Positions 15,700-25,127 are shown, counted from the first letter of the stretch. The stretch: DNA of 55,179 bases from CBDEGU01 sp965238045 (GCA_965238045.1 CBDEGU010000003.1:1-55179); one strand, 5' to 3'. The notes: generated by a model from the sequence alone, not told the origin. A program made the numbers and translations.

Positions 15700-16812
15700 G
15701 GCGTTGGTGCATGAATCGGTGTAAGCGAGCACGCTAGCGGCGGGGGTGGGGTCCAGTCCATCATAGAGATCGGGGGTAACGTCATGGTCGCAGCGAAGTC
15801 GAGCCGAGTCAACCGCCAGTATAAGAAGAAGTACAGAATCCGGAACTGGAGGGAGTACGAGCGTGGCCTCAGGAGCCGCGGCGACGTCACGATCTGGCTG
15901 AGCGAGGATGCAATTGCCGCGTGGGTACCACCGAAGAACGGTCTTCACGGAGGCCAGCGGCGGTACTCGAACCTCGCGGTCCGGACCGCGTTGACGCTGC
16001 GGGTCGTCTTCAGCCTGCCGCTCCGCCAGACCGAGGGGTTCCTGGACTCGCTGCTCCGCTTGATGGGCCTCAACCTCAAGGCCCCGGACCACACCACACT
16101 CTCGCGCCGGAACCAAATCGTTGCGGTGCCGCCCCTGACCCGATCCTATGACGGCCCGATCGACTTGATCGTCGATTCCACAGGGCTGAAGATTCTGGGT
16201 TGCGGCGAATGGAACGCGCACAAGCACAAGGCATCAAAGAAACGCCGGGATTGGCGGAAGCTGCACATCGGGGTGGATGCCGAGGGGTTCATTGTGGCGG
16301 CCGAACTCACAGCGAGCAGCCGGGACGACGCCTCCACACTCCCTGCTCTTCTCGACACAATCGAGGTTCCCATCCGGCGTTTCACCGCAGACGGAGCCTA
16401 CGACCACAGGTCAGTCTACGATCAACTCAGCGCGGCCGGTACAGAGAACGTCGTGATTGTGATTCCCCCTCGTCGCTCCGCGGTGTCGGCGGGGCCAACG
16501 GACGGCCCATGGGCGCAGCGTGACACGGCTCTTGAGAGGATTCGTCAGGTCGGGCGACGAGAGTGGCAGAAGGAGTCGGGCTACCGACAGCAGGCGCGCG
16601 TTGAAAACAGCTTCTTCCGATACAAGTCCGTGCTCGGAGGCGGATTGAAGGCGAGGCACGGCAAGGCACAAAGGAGAGAAGTTGCGATCGGGTGTCACAT
16701 CCTCAACCGGATGGCCGAGCTGGGTAGGCCGAAATCCTGCGCTGTGGTGTCCTGAACGAGAAGTTGGAAAAGCGCCCCCACTCGCGCCGCAGTTGAATCA
16801 TGCAACAGCGCC
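15700..16812 (+). mobile_element. IS5-family (IS903-group) insertion sequence
   Basis: Terminal inverted repeats GGCGTTGGTGCATGAATC (15700-15717) and its partner at 16795-16812 (reverse complement GGCGCTGTTGCATGATTC) match at 15 of 18 positions and resemble IS903-type ends. They enclose one transposase gene. Total length is about 1113 bases. IS903-group elements usually make 9-base target duplications, but the flanks CGGATTTAT and GCTTTCCAT do not match, consistent with a later rearrangement or deletion. Confidence 0.8.
15784..16755 (+). CDS. IS5-family DDE transposase
   Basis: This 323-residue transposase shows the IS903-group N-terminus (IRNWREYERGLRSRGD, then DVTIWLSEDAIAAW), RQTEGFLDSLLRLMG and PDHTTLSRR, and the catalytic acids in IVDSTGLKI, TADGAYD and ARVENSFFRYK. 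The length is normal for the group and no frameshift is seen, so the element may still be active. It catalyses cut-and-paste movement of the element. An ATG at 15784 is used; no strong ribosome site is evident, as is usual for transposases. Confidence 0.93.
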   Translation: MVAAKSSRVNRQYKKKYRIRNWREYERGLRSRGDVTIWLSEDAIAAWVPPKNGLHGGQRRYSNLAVRTALTLRVVFSLPLRQTEGFLDSLLRLMGLNLKAPDHTTLSRRNQIVAVPPLTRSYDGPIDLIVDSTGLKILGCGEWNAHKHKASKKRRDWRKLHIGVDAEGFIVAAELTASSRDDASTLPALLDTIEVPIRRFTADGAYDHRSVYDQLSAAGTENVVIVIPPRRSAVSAGPTDGPWAQRDTALERIRQVGRREWQKESGYRQQARVENSFFRYKSVLGGGLKARHGKAQRREVAIGCHILNRMAELGRPKSCAVVS

Positions 16813-16968
16813 GCTTTCCATCCAAAGTATTTTTCCGGTCGCTGAAAACCCATGGACGCCGTCGTCGCGGAAGGCGCAAAGCAGCCGGTCGCCCGCGGCC
16901 GTGATCCAGGGCCAGCCCGGGTAGTTCCCTCGGTAAAGTATTACGTCAGGTTCGCTCTTGACGGCCAT
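16813..16968 (-). pseudogene. 5' fragment of a BNR/sialidase-like gene cut by the IS
   Basis: From an ATG at 16968 with GGAGAGAAT upstream, about 52 codons read VILYRGNYPGWPWITAAGDR then LLCAFRDDGVHGFSATGKI, typical of the first blade of bacterial BNR-repeat/exo-sialidase proteins. The frame runs directly into the right inverted repeat of the IS, where it stops. The rest of the gene is not on the other side of the element. It follows DUF1501 by 39 bases and would have been the last gene of that operon. Confidence 0.65.
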
Positions 16969-17007
16969 AAGGATTCTCTCCGCCATCCTCGCGGACACTC
17001 CTGAACA

Positions 17008-18498
17008 CTACACCAATGCCTTCTTAATGACGTTGCCGCGGGTTCCGGTCAGCCGCTGATCGAGGCCTTGGTAGAAGTAGGTGAGCTTGGTGTGGTCGAG
17101 CCCCATCAGATGAAGAACCGTGGCGTGCAAATCAGAGACGTGATGGACATCTTCCACCGCCAGGAAACCCAGCTCGTCGGTGGCGCCGATCGCCTGTCCG
17201 CCTTTAACTCCCGCTCCGGCCAGCCACATCGAGAACCCGCGTATATTATGATCCCTGCCTGGTTTGCCGATTCCCTCGCTGGTAGGAGTGCGGCCGAACT
17301 CGCCGCCCCAAACGAGCAGCGTCTCTTCCCACAGCCCGGTGCGTTTCAGGTCATCGATCAGCGCCGCGATGGGCTGGTCGGTTTCGCCCGCATGAAGCTT
17401 GTGGTTCGAGGTGCAATCGTTGTGGCCGTCCCAAGTGTCTTCGATGTGCCCGCCGCCGGAATAGAGCTGGACAAAGCGGACGCCTTTCTCTAGCAGGCGG
17501 CAGGTAATCAGACATTTGCGTCCGAAATCTTCGGTGAGCGAGTCATCCAGGCCGTACATTCTTTTCGTCTTGGCGTCTTCTTGATCGAGATCGACCACCT
17601 CCGCGGCAGCGGTTTGCATGCGGTAGGCGAGTTCGTAGGAGTGGATTCTGGCCGCCAGCTGCGACTCGTCGGCGCGCGACTCGAGATGCTGTTCGTTCAG
17701 CTCTTTGAGAACATCCAAGGAATGGCGCTGGGTCCGCTTACTGATTCCGCTTGGCGTGGCGAGGTCCAGCAGCGGGCTGCCTATGCTTCGGAATAGCGTC
17801 CCCTGGTAGCCCGCCGACATGAAACCCGATGTCCAGTTGGACGGACCGCTGATTGGGCCACCCCGCGGGTCGGTCATAACGACAAAGCCGGGCAGGTCGG
17901 CGTTGAGCGTTCCCAGGCCATAGTTCAACCACGACCCTAGGCTCGGCTTGCCGATGATGACGCTGCCGGTGTTCATCTGCAAGCACCCGGAAGCGTGTGC
18001 GGCCGTGTCGGTTTGAAGTGACCGAATGACGCACAGATCGTCGGCGTGCCGGGAGACGTGCGGGTAGAGGCTGCTGATTTCGAGCCCGCTCTGCCCGTAT
18101 TTGGTGAACTCGAACGGAGTTTGCATCAAGTACCCAAGCGGGCGGTTGTTCGATCCGACGCTGACCTCGCCTTTGTAGGGGGTTCCGTTGTACTTGGTGA
18201 GTGCCGGTTTGTAATCGAACGTATCGACTTGGCTGGGTGCGCCGTTCATAAACAAGAAGACGACATGCTTGGCCTTGGCCGGAAAGTGTGGCGCCTTCGG
18301 AGCTAAGAACTGTTGCGCGGTAGCGGCCCCATCTCGCGTGGCGGCGGCCTGAGCCTGCTGAGTGAAAAACCCGTCACGGGTCAACAGATCGATCAGCGCC
18401 AGACCCGCGAACCCGCCGCCGGCCTCCCACAAAAACTCGCGGCGGTTGCGCCCGCAAGGAGTGGCGTTGGGTGAATATCGCCTCGATTGCCCAGCCAT
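17008..18498 (-). CDS. DUF1501 family Tat-exported protein
   Basis: The 496-residue protein starts with a twin-arginine signal (RREFLWEAGGGFAGLALIDLL) and matches DUF1501 throughout: FLFMNGAPSQVDTFDYKP near residue 80, WNDGHNDC-like WDGHNDCTSNHKLHAGETDQP near 370 and WGGEFGRTPTSEG..GRDHNIRGF near 400. The metal-binding His/Asp pattern of the alkaline-phosphatase-like fold is kept. Its DUF1549/1553 partner ends 15 bases upstream. It is a distant paralogue of the protein at 11062-12414, so the window holds two independent pairs. Function is unknown beyond the fold. Confidence 0.9.
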   Translation of the reverse strand: MAGQSRRYSPNATPCGRNRREFLWEAGGGFAGLALIDLLTRDGFFTQQAQAAATRDGAATAQQFLAPKAPHFPAKAKHVVFLFMNGAPSQVDTFDYKPALTKYNGTPYKGEVSVGSNNRPLGYLMQTPFEFTKYGQSGLEISSLYPHVSRHADDLCVIRSLQTDTAAHASGCLQMNTGSVIIGKPSLGSWLNYGLGTLNADLPGFVVMTDPRGGPISGPSNWTSGFMSAGYQGTLFRSIGSPLLDLATPSGISKRTQRHSLDVLKELNEQHLESRADESQLAARIHSYELAYRMQTAAAEVVDLDQEDAKTKRMYGLDDSLTEDFGRKCLITCRLLEKGVRFVQLYSGGGHIEDTWDGHNDCTSNHKLHAGETDQPIAALIDDLKRTGLWEETLLVWGGEFGRTPTSEGIGKPGRDHNIRGFSMWLAGAGVKGGQAIGATDELGFLAVEDVHHVSDLHATVLHLMGLDHTKLTYFYQGLDQRLTGTRGNVIKKALV

Positions 18499-18513
18499 CG
18501 GTCACCTCCTGCA

Positions 18514-21054
18514 TCAATCCGTGTATACAAACTCGTTCAAGTTGAAGATCACCCGGCACATCTGCACGGTTGCGTGGCGTCTCGCCATCGCGGGATCCCG
18601 CGGACGCCCGCTTGGCTCACGAATCCAAGCATTGGCCTCGCGACTCAGAAATGCTGTCATTCGGCCTCGTTCCGCCGTAGTCGGCGGGCGGGCCAAAGCC
18701 AGCAAATAGGCCCTCTCGATTTGTTTTTCAGAATCGAGCCCCACTTCCCAGACCACACGTTCGGCAAAGTAGCGGGCTTGCTCAGTGACGAAGTCGCCGT
18801 TGAATAACGTAAGAGCCTGTGGGGCGACGCTGGTTACTGCCCGCTTCGCCGTGCTGCGGGTGGTGTCGCACAGATCCAGCACTTCCAGCATCGGTATCAC
18901 CATCGACCGTTTGATGAACGCGTAGATCGTTCTTCGAGAAGCCTCGTTTTCCTCCGACGCTTTCCAGATCTTGTCGGGGTCGCTGTGTCCTTCGAGCGCC
19001 GCCTCGGAAATAGGCGGCAGCATACTGGGCCCGTACATTTTGCGGTTCAGGCGCCCCGTGACCGCCAGCATGGAATCCCGGATGGCTTCGACTTCCAGCC
19101 TGGTATAGGGCACGCGCCACAGCAAGCTGCTTTCCGGATCTTCGGCGCCGTATTGAGCGTTCCATTGTTTGCTCATGCGGTAGGTATTGCTGGTCAAAAT
19201 CAGCCGGTGCAGCTTCTTCAGCGACCAGCCGTTGTCGATGAACCACGTCGCCAGCCAGTCCAGAAGCTCGGGATGAGTCGGTGGCTCGCCGATCTTGCCG
19301 AAGTTACTGGGAGTTCGCACGAAGCCTTCACCAAAGTGGTGCTGCCAAACGCGGTTGACGATGACCCTTGCCGTGAGCGGGTTGTCTGAATTGGCGATCC
19401 AGCGGGCCAGGGTCAGGCGGCGCAGGCTGGTCCGGCGCGGGGCTGGGAAGCGGGGCTGGGCGTCGGCCAGTACTGCCGGGACCGCTGGTGAGGTCTCGGG
19501 ACCGGGGTTACGCGCGCTGCCCCGGATCAGCAAGTGAGTCGGCGGCGGCTCCGGCAAGGGCTCGTGCATGAAGTAGCCCCGCGGCAAGTCCGGAATCGAT
19601 TCCCGCAGCGGAACGATGGCTTTCCCTATTTCGGTGATTCTGTTCTTCAGATCTTCGGGAAGATTCTTCTCGACCTCGCTTTTGAGCCGGCCGCTATTCC
19701 GCTTCACGAGTCTTTCCTGCTCGGCGGTTCGCTTGCCGGCGTCTGTGAGGAAGGCTTTGACAGACGCCTCCTCCAGTTCGCTTTTCCCTTCGCGAAGAAA
19801 GGCCGGCCAGTAGCCTCGCTTGAGGGCTTCGGTTTGTTCCTCCAACGGTTCGATGCGGCTCTCGATCTTGGCCACCTCGTCCAGCTCCGCCCGTGAGCCG
19901 AGCGGCAGATCCAGCTCCGTCCGGCCGTTTTGGGGACGGACCAAGCCATCGAAAATCGCAACCATTCCGTAGTAATCTCGGGCGGTCAGCGGATCGAACT
20001 TGTGGTTGTGGCAGCGCGCGCAGCCCAGCGTCAGCCCGAGAAACACCTGCGATGTGGTTGTTACGATGTCATCGAGCTGGTCGAAGCGGTCTTGCGCAAA
20101 GTCGGCGGGCTCATCGTCCCAAGGGCCGAGCCGGTTGTACCCAAGGGCGATCAGCGTCTCGGGCGAGACGTCTTCCACTTCATCACCCGCGAGCTGTTCG
20201 ATGACGAACTGGTTGTAGGGCTTGTCGCGGTTGAACGCCCTAATGACGTAGTCGCGATATCGCCAGACATGAGGCTTGGTGCGGTCGCGCTCATAGCCGT
20301 TGGTCTCGGCGTAGCGCACGAGATCGAGCCAGTGCCGCCCCCAGCGTTCGCCGTAGCCGGGACGCTGCAATAGATCGTCGACAAGCCGGTCAAAGCTCTC
20401 GGGCGAGGGGTCTTTGAGGAGGGCTTGTTGCTCCTCCGGGGTCGGAGGCAGGCCGATCAGATCAAGGTAAAGCCTGCGCAATAGCGCCCGCGGCGTTGCG
20501 GGGTCGGCCGGCTTCCAGCCCCTCTGCTCAAGTTTCGCCAGAACGAATGCGTCGATCGGATTGCGGACCCAAGCCGCGCCCCGAACTGCCGGTACACTTG
20601 GCCGCCGCACAGGTTGAAACGCCCAATGGCCGGAAGCAGGACGAGCTGACTCAGATGACAGCTCCGCGGCAGCACCCGGATACAGGGCGCCCTGGTCGAT
20701 CCAGGCCCGCAGTAGTCCAACTTCATCGGGCGCCAGCTTGTCGCCCTCGGGAGGCATCACCACGTCGGGATCGATTCCGGCTACGTAACGAATCAGGAGA
20801 CTGTTCGCGCTGTCTCCCGGGACGATTGCCGGAATGCCGGACTCACCACCACGGATGGCGTCGGCACGCCGGTCCAGACGCAGCTTTCTTAACTGAAGCT
20901 GCTCGCCATGGCAGGTGTAGCAGCGGGTCTTCAGAATGGGCTGAATGTGGGTGGTGAAATTGACCTGGAGGTTGGCCGCTGGAGGTAGTTGCTTCGCGGT
21001 TTGGGCCTGGCAGAGGACCGCCAGTAGCATCCCCAGCAAAATCGCACTAGACAT
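18514..21054 (-). CDS. PSCyt1-DUF1549-DUF1553 exported cytochrome protein
   Basis: The 846-residue protein has a signal peptide, an N-terminal planctomycete cytochrome domain with CYTCHGEQ (Cys45, Cys48, His49), DUF1549 (NPIDAFVLAKLEQRGW..LLRRLYLDLIGLPPTPEE), a second CxxCH in CARCHNHKFDPL (about residues 343-347), a helical spacer (about 390-470) and DUF1553 (LARWIANSDNPLTARVIVNRVWQHHFGEG). This is the full-length arrangement of the family; the homologue in the first operon has the Ig domain instead. With the DUF1501 gene 15 bases downstream it forms the usual pair. Two heme motifs point to redox activity outside the cytoplasm. Confidence 0.92.
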   Translation of the reverse strand: MSSAILLGMLLAVLCQAQTAKQLPPAANLQVNFTTHIQPILKTRCYTCHGEQLQLRKLRLDRRADAIRGGESGIPAIVPGDSANSLLIRYVAGIDPDVVMPPEGDKLAPDEVGLLRAWIDQGALYPGAAAELSSESARPASGHWAFQPVRRPSVPAVRGAAWVRNPIDAFVLAKLEQRGWKPADPATPRALLRRLYLDLIGLPPTPEEQQALLKDPSPESFDRLVDDLLQRPGYGERWGRHWLDLVRYAETNGYERDRTKPHVWRYRDYVIRAFNRDKPYNQFVIEQLAGDEVEDVSPETLIALGYNRLGPWDDEPADFAQDRFDQLDDIVTTTSQVFLGLTLGCARCHNHKFDPLTARDYYGMVAIFDGLVRPQNGRTELDLPLGSRAELDEVAKIESRIEPLEEQTEALKRGYWPAFLREGKSELEEASVKAFLTDAGKRTAEQERLVKRNSGRLKSEVEKNLPEDLKNRITEIGKAIVPLRESIPDLPRGYFMHEPLPEPPPTHLLIRGSARNPGPETSPAVPAVLADAQPRFPAPRRTSLRRLTLARWIANSDNPLTARVIVNRVWQHHFGEGFVRTPSNFGKIGEPPTHPELLDWLATWFIDNGWSLKKLHRLILTSNTYRMSKQWNAQYGAEDPESSLLWRVPYTRLEVEAIRDSMLAVTGRLNRKMYGPSMLPPISEAALEGHSDPDKIWKASEENEASRRTIYAFIKRSMVIPMLEVLDLCDTTRSTAKRAVTSVAPQALTLFNGDFVTEQARYFAERVVWEVGLDSEKQIERAYLLALARPPTTAERGRMTAFLSREANAWIREPSGRPRDPAMARRHATVQMCRVIFNLNEFVYTD

Positions 21055-21208
21055 GTCCCACCTTCGGGTCTATGGTATCAGGTTGTGCCTATCGTAAACT
21101 CCGTCCGCGTTGAAAAGCTTAACGGCGTGAACTGATAGGCTCTGGGTCCACGCATCGCATCGTGATTCCCCTGTGGATCGGGCTGCGGTCGCTTGATATC
21201 CGATAGCT

Positions 21209-22543
21209 TCACCCCTGTTGCTCAACTCTTTCGACCGGCAACTTGCTTGGGTTTTGGAGATAGCTAGGGCCTTCCGTGCAATAGAACGATTCGTCGGGGC
21301 TGTGGTAGCGAAGATCAAGCATCGGTGTCGGCAGGCGCTTGTGGCCCTGGAGGCGAGAATCCAGAGCGAGGTCAAGGATGCCGCTAACCAGCATCGTCCG
21401 TTCGGCTGGATAGGTCGCCTTGCCAGCATAGAACATTCTCTCAATGTTTTTCAGTTGACAAACAAAGTGGTAGCCGGAATAGGCCGTGTGTTCCAGGTAC
21501 ATCAGCGTGGAGACGGGTTTGGAGCGTCCTTCGACCTCGACAGCTACTGTGAAATCCCGCAGGTAATTGTTGAGCATAAACCCGGCGGTCTGAAGACCGT
21601 CCCTGTATTCGACGAGGAAGACTGCGGGGTGCTCGACGATGCTGCGGGGCCGTTCCGGGTCATAGGTCTCTGCCGCGTGCGGAACGGCGTGCTCAAACAG
21701 ACGCTTGGCCCACGGCGTTTCGTCCAAAAAGTTCCAGACCTTCTCGTCTTCAAGGCACTGCACCGATTTCACACCTGTCTCCCCGCCTTTGCGGCGTTCG
21801 ACCATGCATTGAATGGACTCCAGCAGGTGCAGGCCGTAAGAATCAAGACCGCCATAGGCGACACCCACGGCGCGCTTCACTGTAGCTCCGTAGGGAACGT
21901 CCACGGCGGGAATGCGCCACGTCACCGGCAAAGAGGATTCCGCCATAAGGGGAAAACCTAGTTCTCTGGAAAGTGCAACCATTCGCTGGGCCTTGCGCCA
22001 ATCATAGGAGAGGTGCTTGTCGCTGAAGACCGGTACGGTGTGGCCTGTTTGCCGAAAGGCGTCCGTGATTTCAAGAAAAGCTTCGAATCGGGGATAAGGG
22101 GTCTGACCTTTCTCATTCGGGGGATAGTTGCCATGCTCCCCAATCAGCAAGACGCCGTCGACGGCCAGCTTGTCCCCACCCAGCGTGAGAGCCTCATAGA
22201 TCGAACGAAAAATAGGAACGCCATTTTTTTCTGAGACGCGGCGGCTGAGGTCGTTTTCTGGTTGCTGCGCCACGTAGAGAGATACGATCTTCGAGCGCGG
22301 CCGGGTTGGCTGATAGGGAGGAGGAAGCCGTTGTTGCGAAAAGGATGCGTTGCCGCGGTTCGTCCGGAAGGATTCGTAGCCGTCGAAATACTTCGCAAAC
22401 ATGACATGCGCATGAGACATCGGCGTGTAGGCAAAGCAGATCCCGGCAAGCTTTCGCTGGGCGTCCGAACTCTGTGCGAGGGCCGAAAGCGGCTTCGAGG
22501 CGGATGCGGCGGCCGCGGCAAGAAAACCTCTTCGGCTGATCAT
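21209..22543 (-). CDS. Tat-exported conserved protein of unknown function
   Basis: The 444-residue protein opens with a twin-arginine signal (SRRGFLAAAAASASKPLSALAQ). Motifs such as VDGVLLIGEHGNYPPNEKGQ, VFSDKHLSYDW, YGGLDSYGLHLLESIQCMVERR and LMYLEHTAYSGYHFVCQLKNIE are typical of a conserved exported family that I remember from Acidobacteria and Planctomycetes; parts recall the second domain of Gfo/Idh oxidoreductases, but the Rossmann glycine loop is not evident. It sits between the ceramidase-like gene and the cytochrome-DUF1501 pair, all on the minus strand, with gaps of about 150-170 bases. No reaction can be assigned. Confidence 0.8.
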   Translation of the reverse strand: MISRRGFLAAAAASASKPLSALAQSSDAQRKLAGICFAYTPMSHAHVMFAKYFDGYESFRTNRGNASFSQQRLPPPYQPTRPRSKIVSLYVAQQPENDLSRRVSEKNGVPIFRSIYEALTLGGDKLAVDGVLLIGEHGNYPPNEKGQTPYPRFEAFLEITDAFRQTGHTVPVFSDKHLSYDWRKAQRMVALSRELGFPLMAESSLPVTWRIPAVDVPYGATVKRAVGVAYGGLDSYGLHLLESIQCMVERRKGGETGVKSVQCLEDEKVWNFLDETPWAKRLFEHAVPHAAETYDPERPRSIVEHPAVFLVEYRDGLQTAGFMLNNYLRDFTVAVEVEGRSKPVSTLMYLEHTAYSGYHFVCQLKNIERMFYAGKATYPAERTMLVSGILDLALDSRLQGHKRLPTPMLDLRYHSPDESFYCTEGPSYLQNPSKLPVERVEQQG

Positions 22544-22710
22544 GGGGTTTCTCGATGGTTCCTATCGCCGAGCATGGCTTGAGACTCGCTGCTAGTGTAG
22601 CTGTACCCCGGTCGAAAAGCTAGCAGCCCGGCTCCTGCCACGGCTGCTGGCCGGCGAACTGTCTCGCGCTAGCCATTTCGCTGCGATTTGGGGTCACGAG
22701 CGCTTGCCTC

Positions 22711-24291
22711 CTACAACCTGCCCAACATCTCCGCTGCTTTGTCCTCGTAAATCTTCTGCCAGTGGGGCGCCAGCATGCAGTCGCTGTCCTCTTGCGCTCC
22801 GCCGGCGTTACGCAGCTGTTCCGTGGTCGGTGCGTAATATATGTAGCCATTCGTATAGCCGGCAACGAAGGTCAGGTCATGCGGAGACTTCTGCTTGATA
22901 TTGAGTCCGATCCGTACGGTGAGTTCTCCTGGAAACGTCGTCACCACAAAATCCCCGATCCTCACCCCCATCAATTCGACATCGAGCGTTGGCTTGCCGG
23001 CGGCCAAAAACTTGGCCTGGTGTTTCCGCAACAGAACCAGGTTGGTGTTCATCCTGGTCAGTTGTTCCATGGTATGGATATTGCGAACATACTGCTTCAT
23101 GGCCTCCCGGTTGTCGGCGTCGAGCTTACGCAGGCCGTCGCGCCCCAGCATCTTTTCGTGCAGATAACCGTGGGAATAGTACGAGGGAAACTTGCTCCAC
23201 ACGTTGTACTTGACGGCCAGCGGAAGGAAGGTCTTCAGATTGAGAGTCGTTCCTTGCAGGGACTGCATCAGACGCGTCCGCTCCGATTCCATCCCGGCAA
23301 TGCGCTGCGCGGTATCGGCTCTGGGAAGTTCAATCACCTCGTTGAGCACTTTGAACCGGCCAACTTCGCGGGTCCGTATTTTTCTCACTGCCCGCAGCGC
23401 ACTGAGCCCCAGCATGTTTCCCAGAGGCTCCGCGTCGAGGGGATGATCGACGTGCTTATAAAAGATCGGATTGATGTCCCCGGCGCTGCCCTGCAGGAAC
23501 AGGGCCATCGTACCGTCGTCCAAGTTGTCTTCGAGTACTTTCGAAGCAAACCCAACGATGTCCGCGGTGTTTCCGCCGCTCGGAACCCCCTGGATCGGAT
23601 GACACGCGAAATTGTAAACCACGGCCAAGGTCCGCCCGTCTTCCCTGTCCAGCCGCAGAAGGCCAATTTCGGGGTCCACCGGGCCCACCTCGGCGACCTC
23701 TTCGTCGGGCGGAAGCGAGTAGGCTCGGCGGACATCCCGCTCTTCGCCGCTCTTGAGTTTGAGGCGGCGATTTTCCATGATGCGGTCCTCGTAGCCGCTG
23801 CCGGCCCCAGCCCTCACCGGGACCATATTCCGCAGAGCCTCCTTGACCGCCTGGAACGTCAGCTCGTCCACATCCGGGCGGACGACACCGTGGCAATGGC
23901 TGGCATTGATCATGACGTTCGCCGGCGCGATGCCGAGTTCTTGCTTGATCCGCGAGCGAACCGTCGGCAGGTAGTCATTGCCGATGTAACCGATCTCGCC
24001 GATCGCGACGGCGTCGACCGTAATAATCACCAGCGTCGTCGTGTCATCTTTCAGCACGAGAGCCTTCACATACAACGGGTCATTGACCGGTCCAGCCTCT
24101 CGGTCGGTAATGTCCGCCTTGGCGACACCGGCCCGCAGTTGAGCCGCACTGGCAACGCCAGCCGCCAGTAAACCGGCGAAGACTAGCGCGGCTGCGATGA
24201 GCGCCGTTGACTGCCGGTTCCGGCGGCGCCCCCTCTTGAGGCCGGAGGGCTGGGCCTTGCGAAACCTCGCGAACGGAATTGTGTTCACCAT
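22711..24291 (-). CDS. Neutral/alkaline ceramidase-like exported protein
   Basis: This 526-residue protein has an N-terminal hydrophobic signal (STALIAAALVFAGLLAAGVASA) and then the ceramidase N-terminal domain: LRAGVAKADITDREAG, LVIITVDAVAIGE, MINASHCHGV and VVYNFACHPIQG, the last two carrying the zinc-ligand histidines. FLQGSAGDINP near residue 280 is also a family mark. The family hydrolyses amide bonds in ceramides or related lipids, but many environmental members have unknown substrates. C-terminal residues continue to a normal end. It lies 62 bases downstream of the PIG-L gene. Confidence 0.85.
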   Translation of the reverse strand: MVNTIPFARFRKAQPSGLKRGRRRNRQSTALIAAALVFAGLLAAGVASAAQLRAGVAKADITDREAGPVNDPLYVKALVLKDDTTTLVIITVDAVAIGEIGYIGNDYLPTVRSRIKQELGIAPANVMINASHCHGVVRPDVDELTFQAVKEALRNMVPVRAGAGSGYEDRIMENRRLKLKSGEERDVRRAYSLPPDEEVAEVGPVDPEIGLLRLDREDGRTLAVVYNFACHPIQGVPSGGNTADIVGFASKVLEDNLDDGTMALFLQGSAGDINPIFYKHVDHPLDAEPLGNMLGLSALRAVRKIRTREVGRFKVLNEVIELPRADTAQRIAGMESERTRLMQSLQGTTLNLKTFLPLAVKYNVWSKFPSYYSHGYLHEKMLGRDGLRKLDADNREAMKQYVRNIHTMEQLTRMNTNLVLLRKHQAKFLAAGKPTLDVELMGVRIGDFVVTTFPGELTVRIGLNIKQKSPHDLTFVAGYTNGYIYYAPTTEQLRNAGGAQEDSDCMLAPHWQKIYEDKAAEMLGRL

Positions 24292-24353
24292 GATGGAAGC
24301 CTTCTTCGAGAGAGTGTAGGTCGTGTTTTATCCGTGATCGTTGTGGCGGGCTG

Positions 24354-25127
24354 CTAGTGATCTTTCCATGTCTCCATCGGAAACAGGCTGACCAAATCCA
24401 GAACCGCGAGCGGGACTTCGCTGTCATAGGGCTCGCCGTAGGCCACGCCGATTAACGAGCCGTAATGCCCGAGGTTCGCTTGGATCGAGTCGAGAAACCG
24501 TTCCGATGCGATCCGCACCGGAAAACCCGTCCGCGGCGAGTCGAATTGCGAGCGGTAGCACCGCACAGCTTCCATCCGCCGGTCGATCACGCTCGAAATG
24601 TCGATCACGAACTTCGGCGTCCCGTGCTGGCTGCCCATATGCCCGCTGCCCGTATGCCGGCTGCCCATATGATAGAGCAGCGCCTTCGGCCTCCAGGGTG
24701 GCAACGCGGGCAGGTACTTTCCGATCGAGCACAAGTAAAAGCTTTGCCGCACCAACTCGGCCACCGCCATATGATCGGGGTGGTGGTCTTCCCGCGGCGG
24801 TGCGATCACCAGCGTGGGCCGCAGTTCCCGGACCAGGCGAACCACATGTTCGCGGTTTTCGTCCGTGTCGCGAAGGCGGCCGTCCGGTAAACCGAGATTG
24901 CACCTCTTCGTTAGACCCAGCACCCGGGCGGCTTCGGCGGCTTCCCGCTCGCGGATCTCCGGCGTGCCCAAGGTCCCCAACTCCCCCCGCGTCAGGTCGA
25001 TGACCGCCGTGCGGCGCCCCTGCTCGGCGGCCAGCAAGAGCAAACCACCACAGCAAAGCTCCGCGTCATCGGGATGGGCCGAAAAAACGGCCAAGTCAAA
25101 GGGAGCGTCTTGCGCTGTGGACGACAT
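24354..25127 (-). CDS. PIG-L family deacetylase (BshB1-like)
   Basis: From the ATG at 25127 the protein is 257 residues with the LmbE/PIG-L zinc motif SAHPDDAELCCGG (His18, Asp21), GELGTLGTPEIREREAAEAA, and the third zinc histidine in HHPDH. Overall it matches BshB1, which removes acetyl from GlcNAc-malate in bacillithiol synthesis. A short repeat, MGSRHTGSGHMGSQHG, sits between two conserved strands; in DNA it is three imperfect 15-base units at about 24628-24675. The longer frame from 25187 adds 20 residues not expected for the family. Bacillithiol synthesis is the family inference; no bshA or bshC is in the window. Confidence 0.85.
   Translation of the reverse strand: MSSTAQDAPFDLAVFSAHPDDAELCCGGLLLLAAEQGRRTAVIDLTRGELGTLGTPEIREREAAEAARVLGLTKRCNLGLPDGRLRDTDENREHVVRLVRELRPTLVIAPPREDHHPDHMAVAELVRQSFYLCSIGKYLPALPPWRPKALLYHMGSRHTGSGHMGSQHGTPKFVIDISSVIDRRMEAVRCYRSQFDSPRTGFPVRIASERFLDSIQANLGHYGSLIGVAYGEPYDSEVPLAVLDLVSLFPMETWKDH

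Noticed and set aside
15691..16821. Nine-base target duplication around the IS
   Set aside because: CGGATTTAT on the left and GCTTTCCAT on the right do not match, so no duplication is claimed.
22762..24171. Plus-strand 469-codon frame opposite the ceramidase-like gene
   Set aside because: Shadow frame; the ceramidase motifs on the minus strand are clear.
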